DNA of 64,000 bases from Metabacillus dongyingensis (GTDB taxonomy: Bacteria > Bacillota > Bacilli > Bacillales > Bacillaceae): assembly GCF_019933155.2 (NCBI RefSeq), contig NZ_CP082944.1, forward strand, positions 1,428,001 through 1,492,000. Direction: 5' to 3'. A model generated the notes under the pieces. It was given only the letters and a program-made list of their open reading frames with translations. It was not told the origin of the DNA and did not search any database. A program made the position numbers and the translations under genes. Shown piece after piece: positions 18,651 to 26,452 of the stretch (its first letter is position 1; every line of letters begins with the position of its first letter).

Positions 18651-19114
18651 TGGAAAAAATCATCGTATTGGGGATTGGAAATCAATTAATGATGGACGAT
18701 GGAGCTGGAATCTATCTTACAGAAGAGCTGGCGAAGCTTGATCATTATCCAAGCATCGATTATAGAATAGGTGAATCAGATATTGATTATTGTATCGAAG
18801 TGATTGACGGAGCATCGTTTGTGATAATTCTCGATGCTGTATCCTCCGGCAAACAAGCCGGACAATTATCAATCTATCCTCTGGCAGCATTACATGAACA
18901 CCGGACACTTGATATCTCTCCGCACAACCTTCATTTATTTGAAGTGCTGTATCAGCAAAGAAAAACGATAAAGGGATTTCTAATAGGTGTGGAACCTTAT
19001 CAAATTGATTTTCATATAGGTCTGAGCGACATGCTTACAGAAAAATGGGATGAGATTTTAGAGGAGACAAGGAAGGCGATCCGGGAATTAATAAAGGAAA
19101 AAGAGGAAGTGTAA
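18650..19114 (+). CDS. hydrogenase maturation endopeptidase (HupD/HyaD family)
   Basis: 154 residues. GIGNQLMMDDGAG at residues 7-19 carries the conserved nickel-sensing acidic residue (normally Glu/Asp in GNxLxxDDG), ILDAV near 60 supplies the second acidic ligand, and HNLHL near 90 the His. It removes the C-terminal peptide of the large subunit after nickel insertion. Its ATG shares one base with the large-subunit stop (TAATG). Last gene of the operon; only 3 bases after its stop the sequence changes abruptly into a cutC fragment. Confidence 0.92.
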   Translation: MEKIIVLGIGNQLMMDDGAGIYLTEELAKLDHYPSIDYRIGESDIDYCIEVIDGASFVIILDAVSSGKQAGQLSIYPLAALHEHRTLDISPHNLHLFEVLYQQRKTIKGFLIGVEPYQIDFHIGLSDMLTEKWDEILEETRKAIRELIKEKEEV

Positions 19115-19117
19115 AAC

Positions 19118-19566
19118 GTCACTGGATTAATGGAAGGCGGGCTTACGCCTAGCTATGGATTAATTATAAGTGTCTGCAGCGGATTAACGATTCCGGTGAA
19201 TGTGATGATTCGCGCATCAAAGGGGTTGATATTACCTTTCACCGCGCGTTTGACGAGGTCGATTATCAGGTCACTGCTTTAGGTATTCTTCAAAAGTACC
19301 CTGCCATATCTAGAGTACTCACATCTGGCAGCAAAGATAAAGCTACAGAAGCAATAGAAGAGCTGAGTCAGCTAGCAGATCTATCAGCCGGAACGGGTCT
19401 TTCAATTATGGCAGGATCAGGGTTAACCCCTCAAAACTTACCTGCATTCTTAGAAAAAGTGAACGTGAGAGAAGTTCACTTTGGTTCGGGAATCCGTTAT
19501 GAATCGAATTATAGTAATCCTATCGATCTCATTCAAATAAAAGCGATCAGGAAAATCGTAGAATAG
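19118..19566 (+). pseudogene. cutC: cutC fragment, right border of hydrogenase island
   Basis: Matches intact cutC from its VTGLLEGGLTPS region (3756 onward). An internal deletion joins NVMIR directly to ASKGLD at the shared hexamer ATTCGC, and one base is missing in GGGTTGATATT, shifting the frame. The last ~250 bases are about 97% identical to the left fragment (9662-9911). The deletion starts exactly where the left fragment begins (MIR then PHSRSF), suggesting linked rearrangements. No start codon remains. Confidence 0.9.
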
Positions 19567-19576
19567 AACTGCAATT

Positions 19577-19613
19577 AAAAAAAGCTCCAAGCATTAATGC
19601 CTGGAGCTTTTTT
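19577..19613. terminator. terminator after right cutC fragment
   Basis: Stem AAAGCTCCA / TGGAGCTTT enclosing the inner palindrome GCATTAATGC, with A and T tracts on both sides. Likely ends the hydrogenase transcript. Confidence 0.8.
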
Positions 19614-19619
19614 GTTCGT

Positions 19620-19705
19620 TTATAATATCTTTTTCATTGGGATAATGGTTTTGGCTTGCTTTGGCTGTTTTTTGATGGGTCTATTTGTAAAGTTTGTAGC
19701 GAGAA
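19620..19705 (-). pseudogene. tatC: 3' end of a decayed tatC
   Basis: Minus-strand translation ends KKQPKQAKTIIPMKKIL, closely matching the intact TatC tail KKQPKQSETMIPLKKIS at 4508. Similarity fades upstream of about 19705. With the cutC fragment on its left it repeats the cutC-terminator-tatC junction at 4.3-4.6 kb, showing that a segment spanning this junction was duplicated or acquired with the hydrogenase island. Confidence 0.8.
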
Positions 19706-19730
19706 TTAGTAATTCTTGAAAAAATCTATT

Positions 19731-19880
19731 TTACTTAATTTCAATTGCCGAAGCCTTGTTGTTCCAATCCGAAGCCATATTAGCTGTTTTGCCATACCAA
19801 TCGGAATGTCTAAAAAGCATTCCTCTGCCGTAGCCTTGAGATGAAGTATGCTCCCACAGAGTCGTTGAATAACTTGAAGA
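19731..19880 (-). pseudogene. C-terminal remnant of a beta/gamma-crystallin or I36-inhibitor-like secreted protein
   Basis: A clean minus-strand frame ends at TAA (19731-19733) and reads TTLWEHTSSQGYGRGMLF, then RHSDWYGKTANMASDWNNKA and SAIEIK. The Tyr-Gly-rich strand pattern with a final WNNKASAI resembles the C-terminal motif of small secreted crystallin-fold proteins such as peptidase inhibitor I36. No start or signal peptide is left because the frame runs into the dipeptidase fragment on the opposite strand. Family call is tentative. Confidence 0.4.
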
Positions 19881-20716
19881 AGGTGAAGCTGTGCTTAAGG
19901 AGTGAAGAAGAAAAACATGGAACTATTTTAGTTAACTTTTCTTCGGGTGACAGGGGAAACATGGTACCTGGGAAAGCCGCTGCTGTAATTAAAACGAAAC
20001 AACCTGAGGAACTTGTGAATCGTTTTAAAACATATTGTACGGAACAGGAGCTGCATGGAGAGGTCAGCAAGTCTGATGAAACGATTACTTTAACCCTTTA
20101 CGGTAAAACCGTGCATGGAATGGAACCGCAAAATGGATTGAATGCTGGACTGGAGTGCCTGCATTTCTTAAACTCATTAAGCTTTGCGGGTAGTGACCAA
20201 TCATTTATCACATTTGCCGAAAACAGCCTATATAGTGATCCTTTTGGGGAAAAGTTGGGAATCCAATACAGTGAAGATGTGCTCGGACCTTTAACGGTTA
20301 ATGCCGGCATTTTTAATTATAATCATACAGCTGGTGGCTCAATTCAGTTGAACATTCGATTCCCATTAAATAAAGATTACCAACATACCATTGAAATGAT
20401 CACGAAAAAAGCTGAGACCTGCCATTTTACAATCGCTGATGCGCAACAATTCTCTCCACATTATATCCCTGCCGATCATCCAATGATTAAAACACTACAA
20501 TCGGCTTATCAATCGATTACAGGGGATGAACCCACACTTTTAACATCGGGCGGGGGAACATATGCAGCGTTAATGAAAAATGCAGTGGCTTACGGTGCGC
20601 TTTTCCCTGGTAAGGTAGACAGCTCTCACCAAAATGATGAATTTATAGAAATCGATGATTTAATCAAAGCGACAGCTATCTATGCCAAAGCATTATATGA
20701 ATTAAGCCACTTATAA
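19841..20716 (+). pseudogene. pepV: C-terminal half of M20 dipeptidase PepV
   Basis: Up to 291 codons are open, but homology to PepV-type M20 dipeptidases (about 460-470 residues) begins near VNFSSGDRGNMVPGK. The lid/dimerisation domain (YGKTVHGMEPQNG, GIFNYNHTAGGSIQLNIRFP) and the C-terminal catalytic piece (LTSGGGTYAALM, FPGKVDSSHQNDEF) are present. The N-terminal zinc-binding half is gone, so it cannot be an active peptidase. The 5' part overlaps unrelated debris, marking a deletion or insertion junction at about 19880. Confidence 0.8.
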
Positions 20717-20766
20717 AATCAAAGGCCAGGTTTGTAGTTTAGTCAACAGGTCAACCAGAAAAATAA

Positions 20767-20818
20767 AAAGTACCCTATAGAGTAGACACTTAAAAAGGTC
20801 TGCCCTATAGGGTACTTT
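20767..20818. repeat. long 21-bp inverted repeat (possible terminator or mobile-element relic)
   Basis: AAAGTACCCTATAG...GTAGAC pairs with GTCTGCCCTATAGGGTACTTT over 21 bases with two mismatches around a 10-base loop. It lies about 50 bases after the pepV remnant. The stem is longer than usual for a simple terminator, and the CCCTATAG core could derive from a transposon end, but no transposase is near. Confidence 0.6.
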
Positions 20819-20977
20819 ATTTGTCATGATGAAGGAATAAAAACTGGATGAGCCGAATAAGTCATAGTAATCATGGTTTTGTTGTATTCTCAGAATAAAA
20901 GAATGGAGTATTTCATTGAGAATATTTTTTCGTTATATGGCCGACAGTCGAAAATGAAAGTTATTTTATGCGTATGA

Positions 20978-21136
20978 ATGGCTTTTTTGAAATTGATTGA
21001 GGATTATTGTTATCGTCACCCGGAAATTTCGGATTACCCTGCCATGTTGGAGAGGATTAGAAGCTGTAGAGAAAGGTATGTCCAATATGGAAGGGACCAC
21101 TTGGTTTTTACCTTTTTAGGACCGATTAATTTATAA
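20978..21136 (+). pseudogene. short unrecognised reading frame, probable gene tail
   Basis: 52 codons beginning ATG GCT and reading LIEDYCYRHPEISDYPAMLE, then RIRSCRERYVQYGRDHL and FTFLGPINL. The composition is convincingly protein-like (acidic/aromatic helices), but there is no good ribosome site. It may be the C-terminal end of a lost gene. I do not recognise the family. Confidence 0.35.
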
Positions 21137-21203
21137 TATAGTCAGATTTTTTCGTGTCTTTTAACTTTGAAAGATTACACTAAACAGTGAGGAGATTGGT
21201 TGT

Positions 21204-21701
21204 ATGCAAGTTGTAACCAAAATGTTTTTAGAACAACTCGACATGCATTGTCATGAGAATGATTGGTTTGCATCCATGGATCAGGCGCTTCATGGAGTCA
21301 TCGCAGCTGAGGCTGCATGGACAAGTTCGGGAATCAGCAATTCGATTTGGCAGATTGTCAACCATTTGATATTTTGGAATGAAGACGTAATCCATCGAAT
21401 TAAGGGCACGGAGAATCCGCATAAGGCAGAAGACAATGAAGAAACCTTTGGAAATCCGGGGGATCCAGAAGACGAAATTGTGTGGGCTCAGACAGTGCAG
21501 CGCCTTAATGAAGTCATGAATGAATTAAAAACGGTCATTGCGGACCTTGACGATGAAAAGTTAAAAGCCCCGTATGCAGCTAACAGGTACTCTATTGAGC
21601 GTTTACTCAGCAATATCATGATGCACGATACGTATCATCTCGGTCAAATTGTTCTGTTGCGAAAGTTGCAATCCTCTTGGGGTGGCGTTGATTGGTCCTA
21701 A
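21204..21701 (+). CDS. DinB-family (DUF664-like) putative metal-dependent protein
   Basis: 165-residue four-helix-bundle protein of the DinB/YfiT superfamily. Conserved metal-binding His residues appear in IVNHLIFWNED and MMHDTYHLGQIVLLRK. Members include thiol-dependent transferases and damage-inducible proteins of unknown activity. AGTGAGGAGATTGGTTG precedes the ATG. It stands alone between degraded sequences, so context says nothing about its role. Confidence 0.8.
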   Translation: MQVVTKMFLEQLDMHCHENDWFASMDQALHGVIAAEAAWTSSGISNSIWQIVNHLIFWNEDVIHRIKGTENPHKAEDNEETFGNPGDPEDEIVWAQTVQRLNEVMNELKTVIADLDDEKLKAPYAANRYSIERLLSNIMMHDTYHLGQIVLLRKLQSSWGGVDWS

Positions 21702-22169
21702 AGCACCATAATTCAGCGACATTCCTCGCCCAGCCGTAGAAGCAATATTGACGGTGTGAAGCCCTTTTCATTCTCTCTGGTGAAGCGGTTGATTTTATGG
21801 CTAAACGGGTGTGTTAGTCAAATAAATTAGAACGTATTGCAGAGCGATCTTTCGCATATTTCATTGTTCAACAGTCGGGCGCTTTTCTTAAATAAGAAGG
21901 CGTCTTTTGCATGTACAACACATTTAGGAAATGAGTTTAATGAGGTGTAAAAAAAGATTGTGAAGTCCTGTACTTAAAGTAAAGGGGCTTTAGTTTAACA
22001 AGCAAAAGGCAATAATCTCATCTTGATATTCCACAATCGGGCGCAATACACAAATAGTGAATCGTGTCCTTTATTCAACAATGGGGGCGATTGCAGCAGA
22101 GAGTGATTGCAGCAGAGAGTGATTGCTCTTTTCCTTATTGAAGATTTGTCCAGTTTAATGGAATAAAGA
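21702..22169. other. gene-free stretch after the DinB-family gene
   Basis: About 470 bases with short local repeats (for example GCAGCAGAGAGTGATTGCAGCAGAGAGTGATTG at about 22092-22124, in two tandem 16-base units) but no credible gene. Contains several degenerate GGGCGC-containing segments that look like decayed intergenic sequence. Confidence 0.4.
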
Positions 22170-22171
22170 CA

Positions 22172-22412
22172 AGAATAATTTCTTTAATTCAAATAGTTGG
22201 CGTTTTAGGTTTTGTTTTTGGTATTTTGCAATTTGAAATGGGGTACTGGTGTATTCTTTATTTCGCTTAATAAAGAAAAAGTTAAAAGCTTTGGAATGTT
22301 AACAGGGCTGATATCTATTTTCTATTCGTTTTACTATTTATTTGTTCAAACCAATCTTATTTTAAAAGAGTTTTTTTATTCAATTAAAGGGGGCTTATCC
22401 GGAATAAGATAA
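22172..22412 (+). pseudogene. frameshifted small membrane protein
   Basis: The first half reads in one frame (TRIISLIQIVGVLGFVFGIL, up to about 22245) and the second half in another (SLNKEKVKSFGMLTGLISIF, then YSFYYLFVQTNLILKEFF). Joined, they would give a protein of about 75-80 residues with two hydrophobic helices. The second frame has a weak TTG start at 22212. Either a single-base deletion disrupted the gene or only the shorter product is made. Followed by a weak hairpin. Confidence 0.4.
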
Positions 22413-22518
22413 GTCCTCTTTTTATGCAGTTTTTTGTTGTTAATACGACCTCAATTTGAAATAATTGGTATTAAGATATTGGGCTGGATTCCTATAGCAA
22501 AAAATAGAGTTGGTGGGT

Positions 22519-22671
22519 GTGAATGTGAACAAGTTTATTGATGATTTGTCTGGTGCAATCTATGATTTCATTAAGTTTATTTTCAAAAGTATATGTTACC
22601 TTTTAGCTGGAATGTTAATTGTCGGAGTACCGCTTTATGCAATCGCATTTGCTTTTAGGTTATTCCATTAA
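22519..22671 (+). CDS. small single-span membrane protein (hypothetical)
   Basis: 50 codons from GTG at 22519 (GGTGGG nearby). The sequence has a charged N-terminus (MNVNKFIDDLSGAIYDFIKF) and one hydrophobic segment (YLLAGMLIVGVPLYAIAFAF). Followed after about 30 bases by a hairpin with T-run. No family recognised; the clean frame, start and terminator make it plausible. Confidence 0.45.
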   Translation: MNVNKFIDDLSGAIYDFIKFIFKSICYLLAGMLIVGVPLYAIAFAFRLFH

Positions 22672-22697
22672 AGGGGGCTTTAATGGAATAACCTATT

Positions 22698-22730
22698 AAC
22701 TCAGATCAATAAAGAACTGAGTTTTATTAT
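22698..22730 (+). terminator. terminator after small membrane gene
   Basis: AACTCAG / CTGAGTT stem with a 12-base loop followed by TTATTAT. Confidence 0.6.
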
Positions 22731-22731
22731 G

Positions 22732-22757
22732 CAAAAAAGCACCGCTAAAAGCGGTGC
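22732..22757 (-). terminator. terminator of the LacI-family regulator
   Basis: On the minus strand: GCACCGC, loop TTTTA, GCGGTGC, then TTTTTT. Two further hairpins lie between it and the gene (GAATTAGC/GCTAATTC at 22758-22775 and CACGGT/ACCGTG at 22786-22804). Confidence 0.75.
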
Positions 22758-22849
22758 GAATTAGCGTGCTAATTCTAATGCTATTCACGGTGCTAAATAC
22801 CGTGTATTTTTAGGTTTTCCTTCCAAAAACGGAACCCCTTAATATTTGA

Positions 22850-23845
22850 TCAGAGGTGTTTTTGCAGAGATTTTGCTGATTTTCTAAGTGCCAGCTTTGG
22901 CTCCATCAGCTGAGTAAGATTGATAGAATCTGGGTGTTCAATTAGAGAAAGTAATGATGTGACCATTTTCTCAGCTAATTGTTCGATCGGGACACCAACA
23001 CTTGTAAGCTCTGTTTCAAGGCTTGCCATCTGCGGAATATTATCATAGGAGATAACAGAAAGGTCTTCAGGAATTCTGATTTTCAGTTCTTTGGCAGCAC
23101 GCAGAACCCCGATGCTGATATCATAGCTTCCGCTGATCAGGGCTGTTGGCTTGCTTGTTTTAAGCAATTCTTTTGCTGCAAGATACCCATCATACCAGCT
23201 CAGTCCTTTAGTATTGCCGATGCTATTTTCATGAACAGTCAGACCGGCATTTTCCATAGCTTCATAGAACCCATTCAGCTTCTCAGTTTGCCGCTTATCT
23301 CCGGGAGTGGCATCCCCAATATAGGAAAGACTCGTATGTCCCAATTCTATCAAGTGGCTGACTGCCAGGTGAATGGCTTTTTTATGATTTACGTCAATGA
23401 TCGGGTAAACATGATCCCCTGATACACCGTATGAAAGGATCGGGATAGAAGAGAAGACATCTGAATGGAGCATGGTTTCTCTGCCTTCTTCAAAAATCAT
23501 GACACCGTCCACTTGGAATCCTATGAACATCCCAATGGCCTTGTCTGCTTCATCCACTGAGAGAATCATAAAATAATTTTCAGCTGTTACAAGTTCATTT
23601 ATCTTTGAAACAAGGGCTGTTAGGGCAATCCGGTCAATTGCAGGCCACACAAGCCCAATCGTTCTGCTTTTTTTAGAGACAAGGTTTTTAGCGGCAAAGT
23701 TAGGCGTATATCCGAGCATATTTGCTGTTTCAAGGACTTTTTTCTTCGTTTCAGGCTTAACAAGCGGGCTGTTATTAAGCGCCTTTGAGACAGTTGAATA
23801 ACTGACTCCAGACTCCCTTGCGATATCTTTAATCGTCACACTCAT
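22850..23845 (-). CDS. LacI-family regulator of the hexuronate locus
   Basis: 331 residues. N-terminal LacI helix-turn-helix (TIKDIARESGVSYSTVSKAL at about 4-23, then hinge NFAAKNLVSKKSRTIGLVWP) and a periplasmic-binding-like sensor domain ending in typical SVGVPIEQLAEKM. Divergent from dctP'-GH31'-uxaC-uxuA-uxuB, with three copies of a perfect palindrome in the shared gap, so it probably represses these genes and itself. Functionally ExuR/UxuR-like by context; the sequence is not obviously orthologous to B. subtilis ExuR. Confidence 0.88.
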   Translation of the reverse strand: MSVTIKDIARESGVSYSTVSKALNNSPLVKPETKKKVLETANMLGYTPNFAAKNLVSKKSRTIGLVWPAIDRIALTALVSKINELVTAENYFMILSVDEADKAIGMFIGFQVDGVMIFEEGRETMLHSDVFSSIPILSYGVSGDHVYPIIDVNHKKAIHLAVSHLIELGHTSLSYIGDATPGDKRQTEKLNGFYEAMENAGLTVHENSIGNTKGLSWYDGYLAAKELLKTSKPTALISGSYDISIGVLRAAKELKIRIPEDLSVISYDNIPQMASLETELTSVGVPIEQLAEKMVTSLLSLIEHPDSINLTQLMEPKLALRKSAKSLQKHL

Positions 23846-23903
23846 TTTAAATCCTCCAAAAGGAATTGTTGAAAATTTTCGGAATACATATTATACTGAA
23901 AAA

Positions 23904-23917
23904 TAACAACGTTGTTA
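23904..23917. promoter_or_regulatory. LacI-family operator copy 1
   Basis: Perfect palindrome TAACAACGTTGTTA, with the central CG typical of LacI/GalR operators. About 60 bases upstream of the regulator start. Confidence 0.8.
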
Positions 23918-23968
23918 CTTGTAGTATAGTATAAAAAGCTGAAGAATAACATGCTTTTTGATGAAAAA

Positions 23969-23982
23969 TAACAACGTTGTTA
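23969..23982. promoter_or_regulatory. LacI-family operator copy 2
   Basis: Identical TAACAACGTTGTTA palindrome, 65 bases from copy 1. Confidence 0.8.
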
Positions 23983-23997
23983 TTTTGCGAATAAAAA

Positions 23998-24011
23998 TAA
24001 CAACGTTGTTA
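23998..24011. promoter_or_regulatory. LacI-family operator copy 3
   Basis: Identical TAACAACGTTGTTA palindrome, 29 bases from copy 2 and about 280 bases before the dctP fragment. The remaining upstream sequence of that gene is interrupted by a repeat element. Confidence 0.8.
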
Positions 24012-24069
24012 ATTAAGACTCTTCTCGTAAACTTTGTTGCTTTAAATGTAGATATTTAAAACCATGAGT

Positions 24070-24190
24070 GGATTGTAGCGGAAGGAACTTGCTCCTGTGG
24101 GAAAATAGAGGGAAATGGGAGACCCCACAGGCAAAGCCGAGGAGGCTCCCAGCCGGAGCGCGGAAAGCAAGTTCCTGGAGCGGAAAGGGA
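24070..24190. repeat. Bacillaceae-type interspersed palindromic repeat
   Basis: A ~120-base element with nested inverted repeats: outer GGAACTTGCT (24084-24093) / AGCAAGTTCC (24166-24175), then CCTGTGGG / CCCCACAGG and GGGAG / CTCCC. I recognise the GCGGAAGG...GGAGCGGAAA layout as a common intergenic repeat of Bacillus-group genomes. It is inserted between the operators and the first structural gene of the hexuronate operon. Its function is not established. Confidence 0.65.
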
Positions 24191-24294
24191 ACGGACAACA
24201 TTGTATCATCAAAAACAACATTCTAAGCGAAACAGCCTTAATTAAAAATGTAACCGTTAACAAAGGGGCAGTATAATTTCAGGAGGGATGGCAT

Positions 24295-24459
24295 TTGAAA
24301 AAATGGATGGCATTTATGATGATCTGCCTGCTTGCAGCTGGCGTATTGTCTGCATGCAGCACACAGGCATCAAGTCATGGATCGATCACGATGAGGCTCG
24401 CACATAACCAAAGCGAAACGCACCCTGTGCATAAATCGCTGACTGAGTTTGCGAGATAG
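24295..24459 (+). pseudogene. 5' fragment of TRAP transporter substrate-binding lipoprotein (dctP-like)
   Basis: 54 codons from TTG at 24295 with AGGAGGG 7 bases upstream. A lipoprotein signal (WMAFMMICLLAAGVLSACS, lipobox LSAC) leads into the mature start of a DctP-type protein (MRLAHNQSETHPVHKSLTEFA), cut by TAG at 24457. The remaining ~270 residues and the transporter membrane genes are absent. The same frame continues directly into a GH31 fragment, so a deletion fused the two genes. A secreted stub may still be made. Confidence 0.75.
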
Positions 24460-25023
24460 CATGATGACACGACATTTGAAGAAAACGATGATTTTATGCT
24501 CGGAGATAACCTGTTAGTCGCATCTGTTGTAGAAAAAGGGAAAAAACAGCGGGACGTCTATTTGCCGCAGCACGACGGAGGCTGGTATGACTTCCATGAA
24601 GGAACATGGTTTGAAGGCGGACAGACGGTTACCATTCCCGCACCTCTTCATTATGTTCCCCTGCTTGTAAAAGGAGGAAGCATCCTTCCTGTTAATCTGG
24701 CGGACGTTTCATTTGCTGATAAACATAAAGATGAAAGAGGGTTTCTGTTATTCCCTGAAAAGGGCAGCAGTGAATCCGTGTACAGATTATATGAAGATGA
24801 CGGCGTGACAGCACAATACAAAGAAGACTTCGCTTATGTGGCTGTCAAAATGAATACAACAGAAACAGAGATTCATATAAACGCTGAAATAGAGGGGAAT
24901 TTCACTCTTCCATATGACACAGCAGCATTTATTTTGCCGCAGGGTGAAAAAAGAAAGCTGATTATAGACAGTGCAGAGTATAAAAGCGGAGATCAAATCT
25001 ATTTGAAACAGGAGGAAATCTGA
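24460..25023 (+). pseudogene. 3' fragment of GH31 alpha-glucosidase-like gene
   Basis: About 187 codons resembling the C-terminal end of family 31 glycoside hydrolases: FMLGDNLLVASVVEKG, VYLPQHDGGWYDFHEGTWFE, PLLVKGGSILPVN, YRLYEDDGVTAQY. The catalytic barrel with its Asp nucleophile is missing. It is in frame with the dctP stub across an amber codon; an internal ATG at 24496 lacks a good ribosome site. It precedes uxaC by one base and keeps the operon reading through. Ancestral role probably release of glucuronic or xylose-type sugars. Confidence 0.75.
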
Positions 25024-25024
25024 A

Positions 25025-26431
25025 GTGAAAAAATTTATGGATGACGATTTTCTATTAGATTACGAAAGCTCTAGGATTCTCTACCATGAATATGCAAAAG
25101 AAATGCCGATCTATGATTACCACTGTCATTTGAGTCCTGAAGAAATTGCGGAAAACAAGCAATTCCGAAACTTGACAGAAATCTGGCTGAACGGCGATCA
25201 CTACAAATGGAGAGCCATGCGTGCAAACGGCATCAGCGAAGATCTGATTACAGGCAATGCAAGCGATAAGGAAAAGTTTGATGCATGGGCAAAAACAATG
25301 CCATCCTGTATAGGCAATCCCCTTTATCATTGGACTCACTTGGAGCTGAAGCGGTATTTCAACATCGATTTGCCGCTGAGTGAAAAAACAGGAGACGAAA
25401 TCTGGGAGAGCTGCAATCATCTGCTTCAGCAGAAGGATTTTTCTGCTCAGTCCATCATTAAAAAATCAAACGTTCATGTGATTTGCACAACAGATGATCC
25501 GGCAGATTCACTAGCCTATCATAAGGAAATTCGGGCAAATGAAAGGATAGAGACAGCTGTTCTGCCAGCTTTTCGTCCTGATAAAGGCATAGAAATTACG
25601 CAGCAAGGTTTTCTTCGTTACATAGAGAAGCTGTCTAAAGCAGCAAATATCGAAATCAAAGGCTACCAAGATTTATTAAAGGCTTTTGAAAATAGGGTCG
25701 ATTATTTCGACGAAGCAGGGTGCAGAGTGTCAGACCATGGTTTTGACCATCTTTTCTATGAAGAAGCAGCACTGGAAGAAGTTTCAGCGATATTTGATAA
25801 GGCCATTCAAGGTCAATCCATCACCTTATCTGAAGAAAATAAATATAAGACATATACACTTCTTCATCTCGGAAAATTGTATCATTCTCATGGCTGGGCA
25901 ATGCAGCTTCACATTGGGGCGATCCGCAATAACAATTCAAAAATGTTTGAGAAAATAGGTCCTGATGCTGGGTTTGATTCCATGAACGATTTTGAACTGG
26001 CAAAGCCGCTGAATCAGTTTCTGAGTCGTCTTGACAGAGAGAATGAGCTGCCAAAGACCATTCTCTATAATTTGAATCCTGCTCATAATCCGATCATCGC
26101 TTCAGCCGTCGGCAATTTTCAAAATGAAGAAGCAAGAGGGAAGCTTCAATTTGGCACAGGCTGGTGGTTTAACGATCAAAAAGACGGGATGATCCGCCAG
26201 ATGACAGACCTTGCAAGTATAGGACTGATCAGCAATTTTGTAGGCATGGTGACGGATTCCCGCAGTTTCCTGTCTTATACAAGACATGAATACTTCCGCA
26301 GAATTCTATGTAACTTAATCGGCGGCTGGGTTCACAAAGGCGAAGCACCAGATGATTATGAACTGCTCGGTCAAATGGTGCAGGATATTTGCTATAACAA
26401 TGCGAAAACATATTTTGAGATTACCAGATAA
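25025..26431 (+). CDS. uxaC: glucuronate isomerase
   Basis: 468 residues, full length for UxaC, an amidohydrolase-fold isomerase converting glucuronate to fructuronate (and galacturonate to tagaturonate). Features: PIYDYHCHLSPEEIAEN with the HxH metal motif near residue 33, NLTEIWLNGDHYKWRAMR, CTTDDPADSL, MQLHIGAIRNNN, VGMVTDSRSFLSY. GTG start with AGGAGGAAATCTGAA upstream. First intact gene of the hexuronate operon; uxuA follows after 21 bases. Confidence 0.95.
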   Translation: MKKFMDDDFLLDYESSRILYHEYAKEMPIYDYHCHLSPEEIAENKQFRNLTEIWLNGDHYKWRAMRANGISEDLITGNASDKEKFDAWAKTMPSCIGNPLYHWTHLELKRYFNIDLPLSEKTGDEIWESCNHLLQQKDFSAQSIIKKSNVHVICTTDDPADSLAYHKEIRANERIETAVLPAFRPDKGIEITQQGFLRYIEKLSKAANIEIKGYQDLLKAFENRVDYFDEAGCRVSDHGFDHLFYEEAALEEVSAIFDKAIQGQSITLSEENKYKTYTLLHLGKLYHSHGWAMQLHIGAIRNNNSKMFEKIGPDAGFDSMNDFELAKPLNQFLSRLDRENELPKTILYNLNPAHNPIIASAVGNFQNEEARGKLQFGTGWWFNDQKDGMIRQMTDLASIGLISNFVGMVTDSRSFLSYTRHEYFRRILCNLIGGWVHKGEAPDDYELLGQMVQDICYNNAKTYFEITR

Positions 26432-26452
26432 TCAGATGGAGGGAAAACGCTT

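Noticed and set aside
9114..19880. An insertion sequence or composite transposon carrying the hydrogenase genes
   Set aside because: No transposase, integrase or tRNA attachment site is visible; the repeats at the borders are gene fragments, not IS ends.
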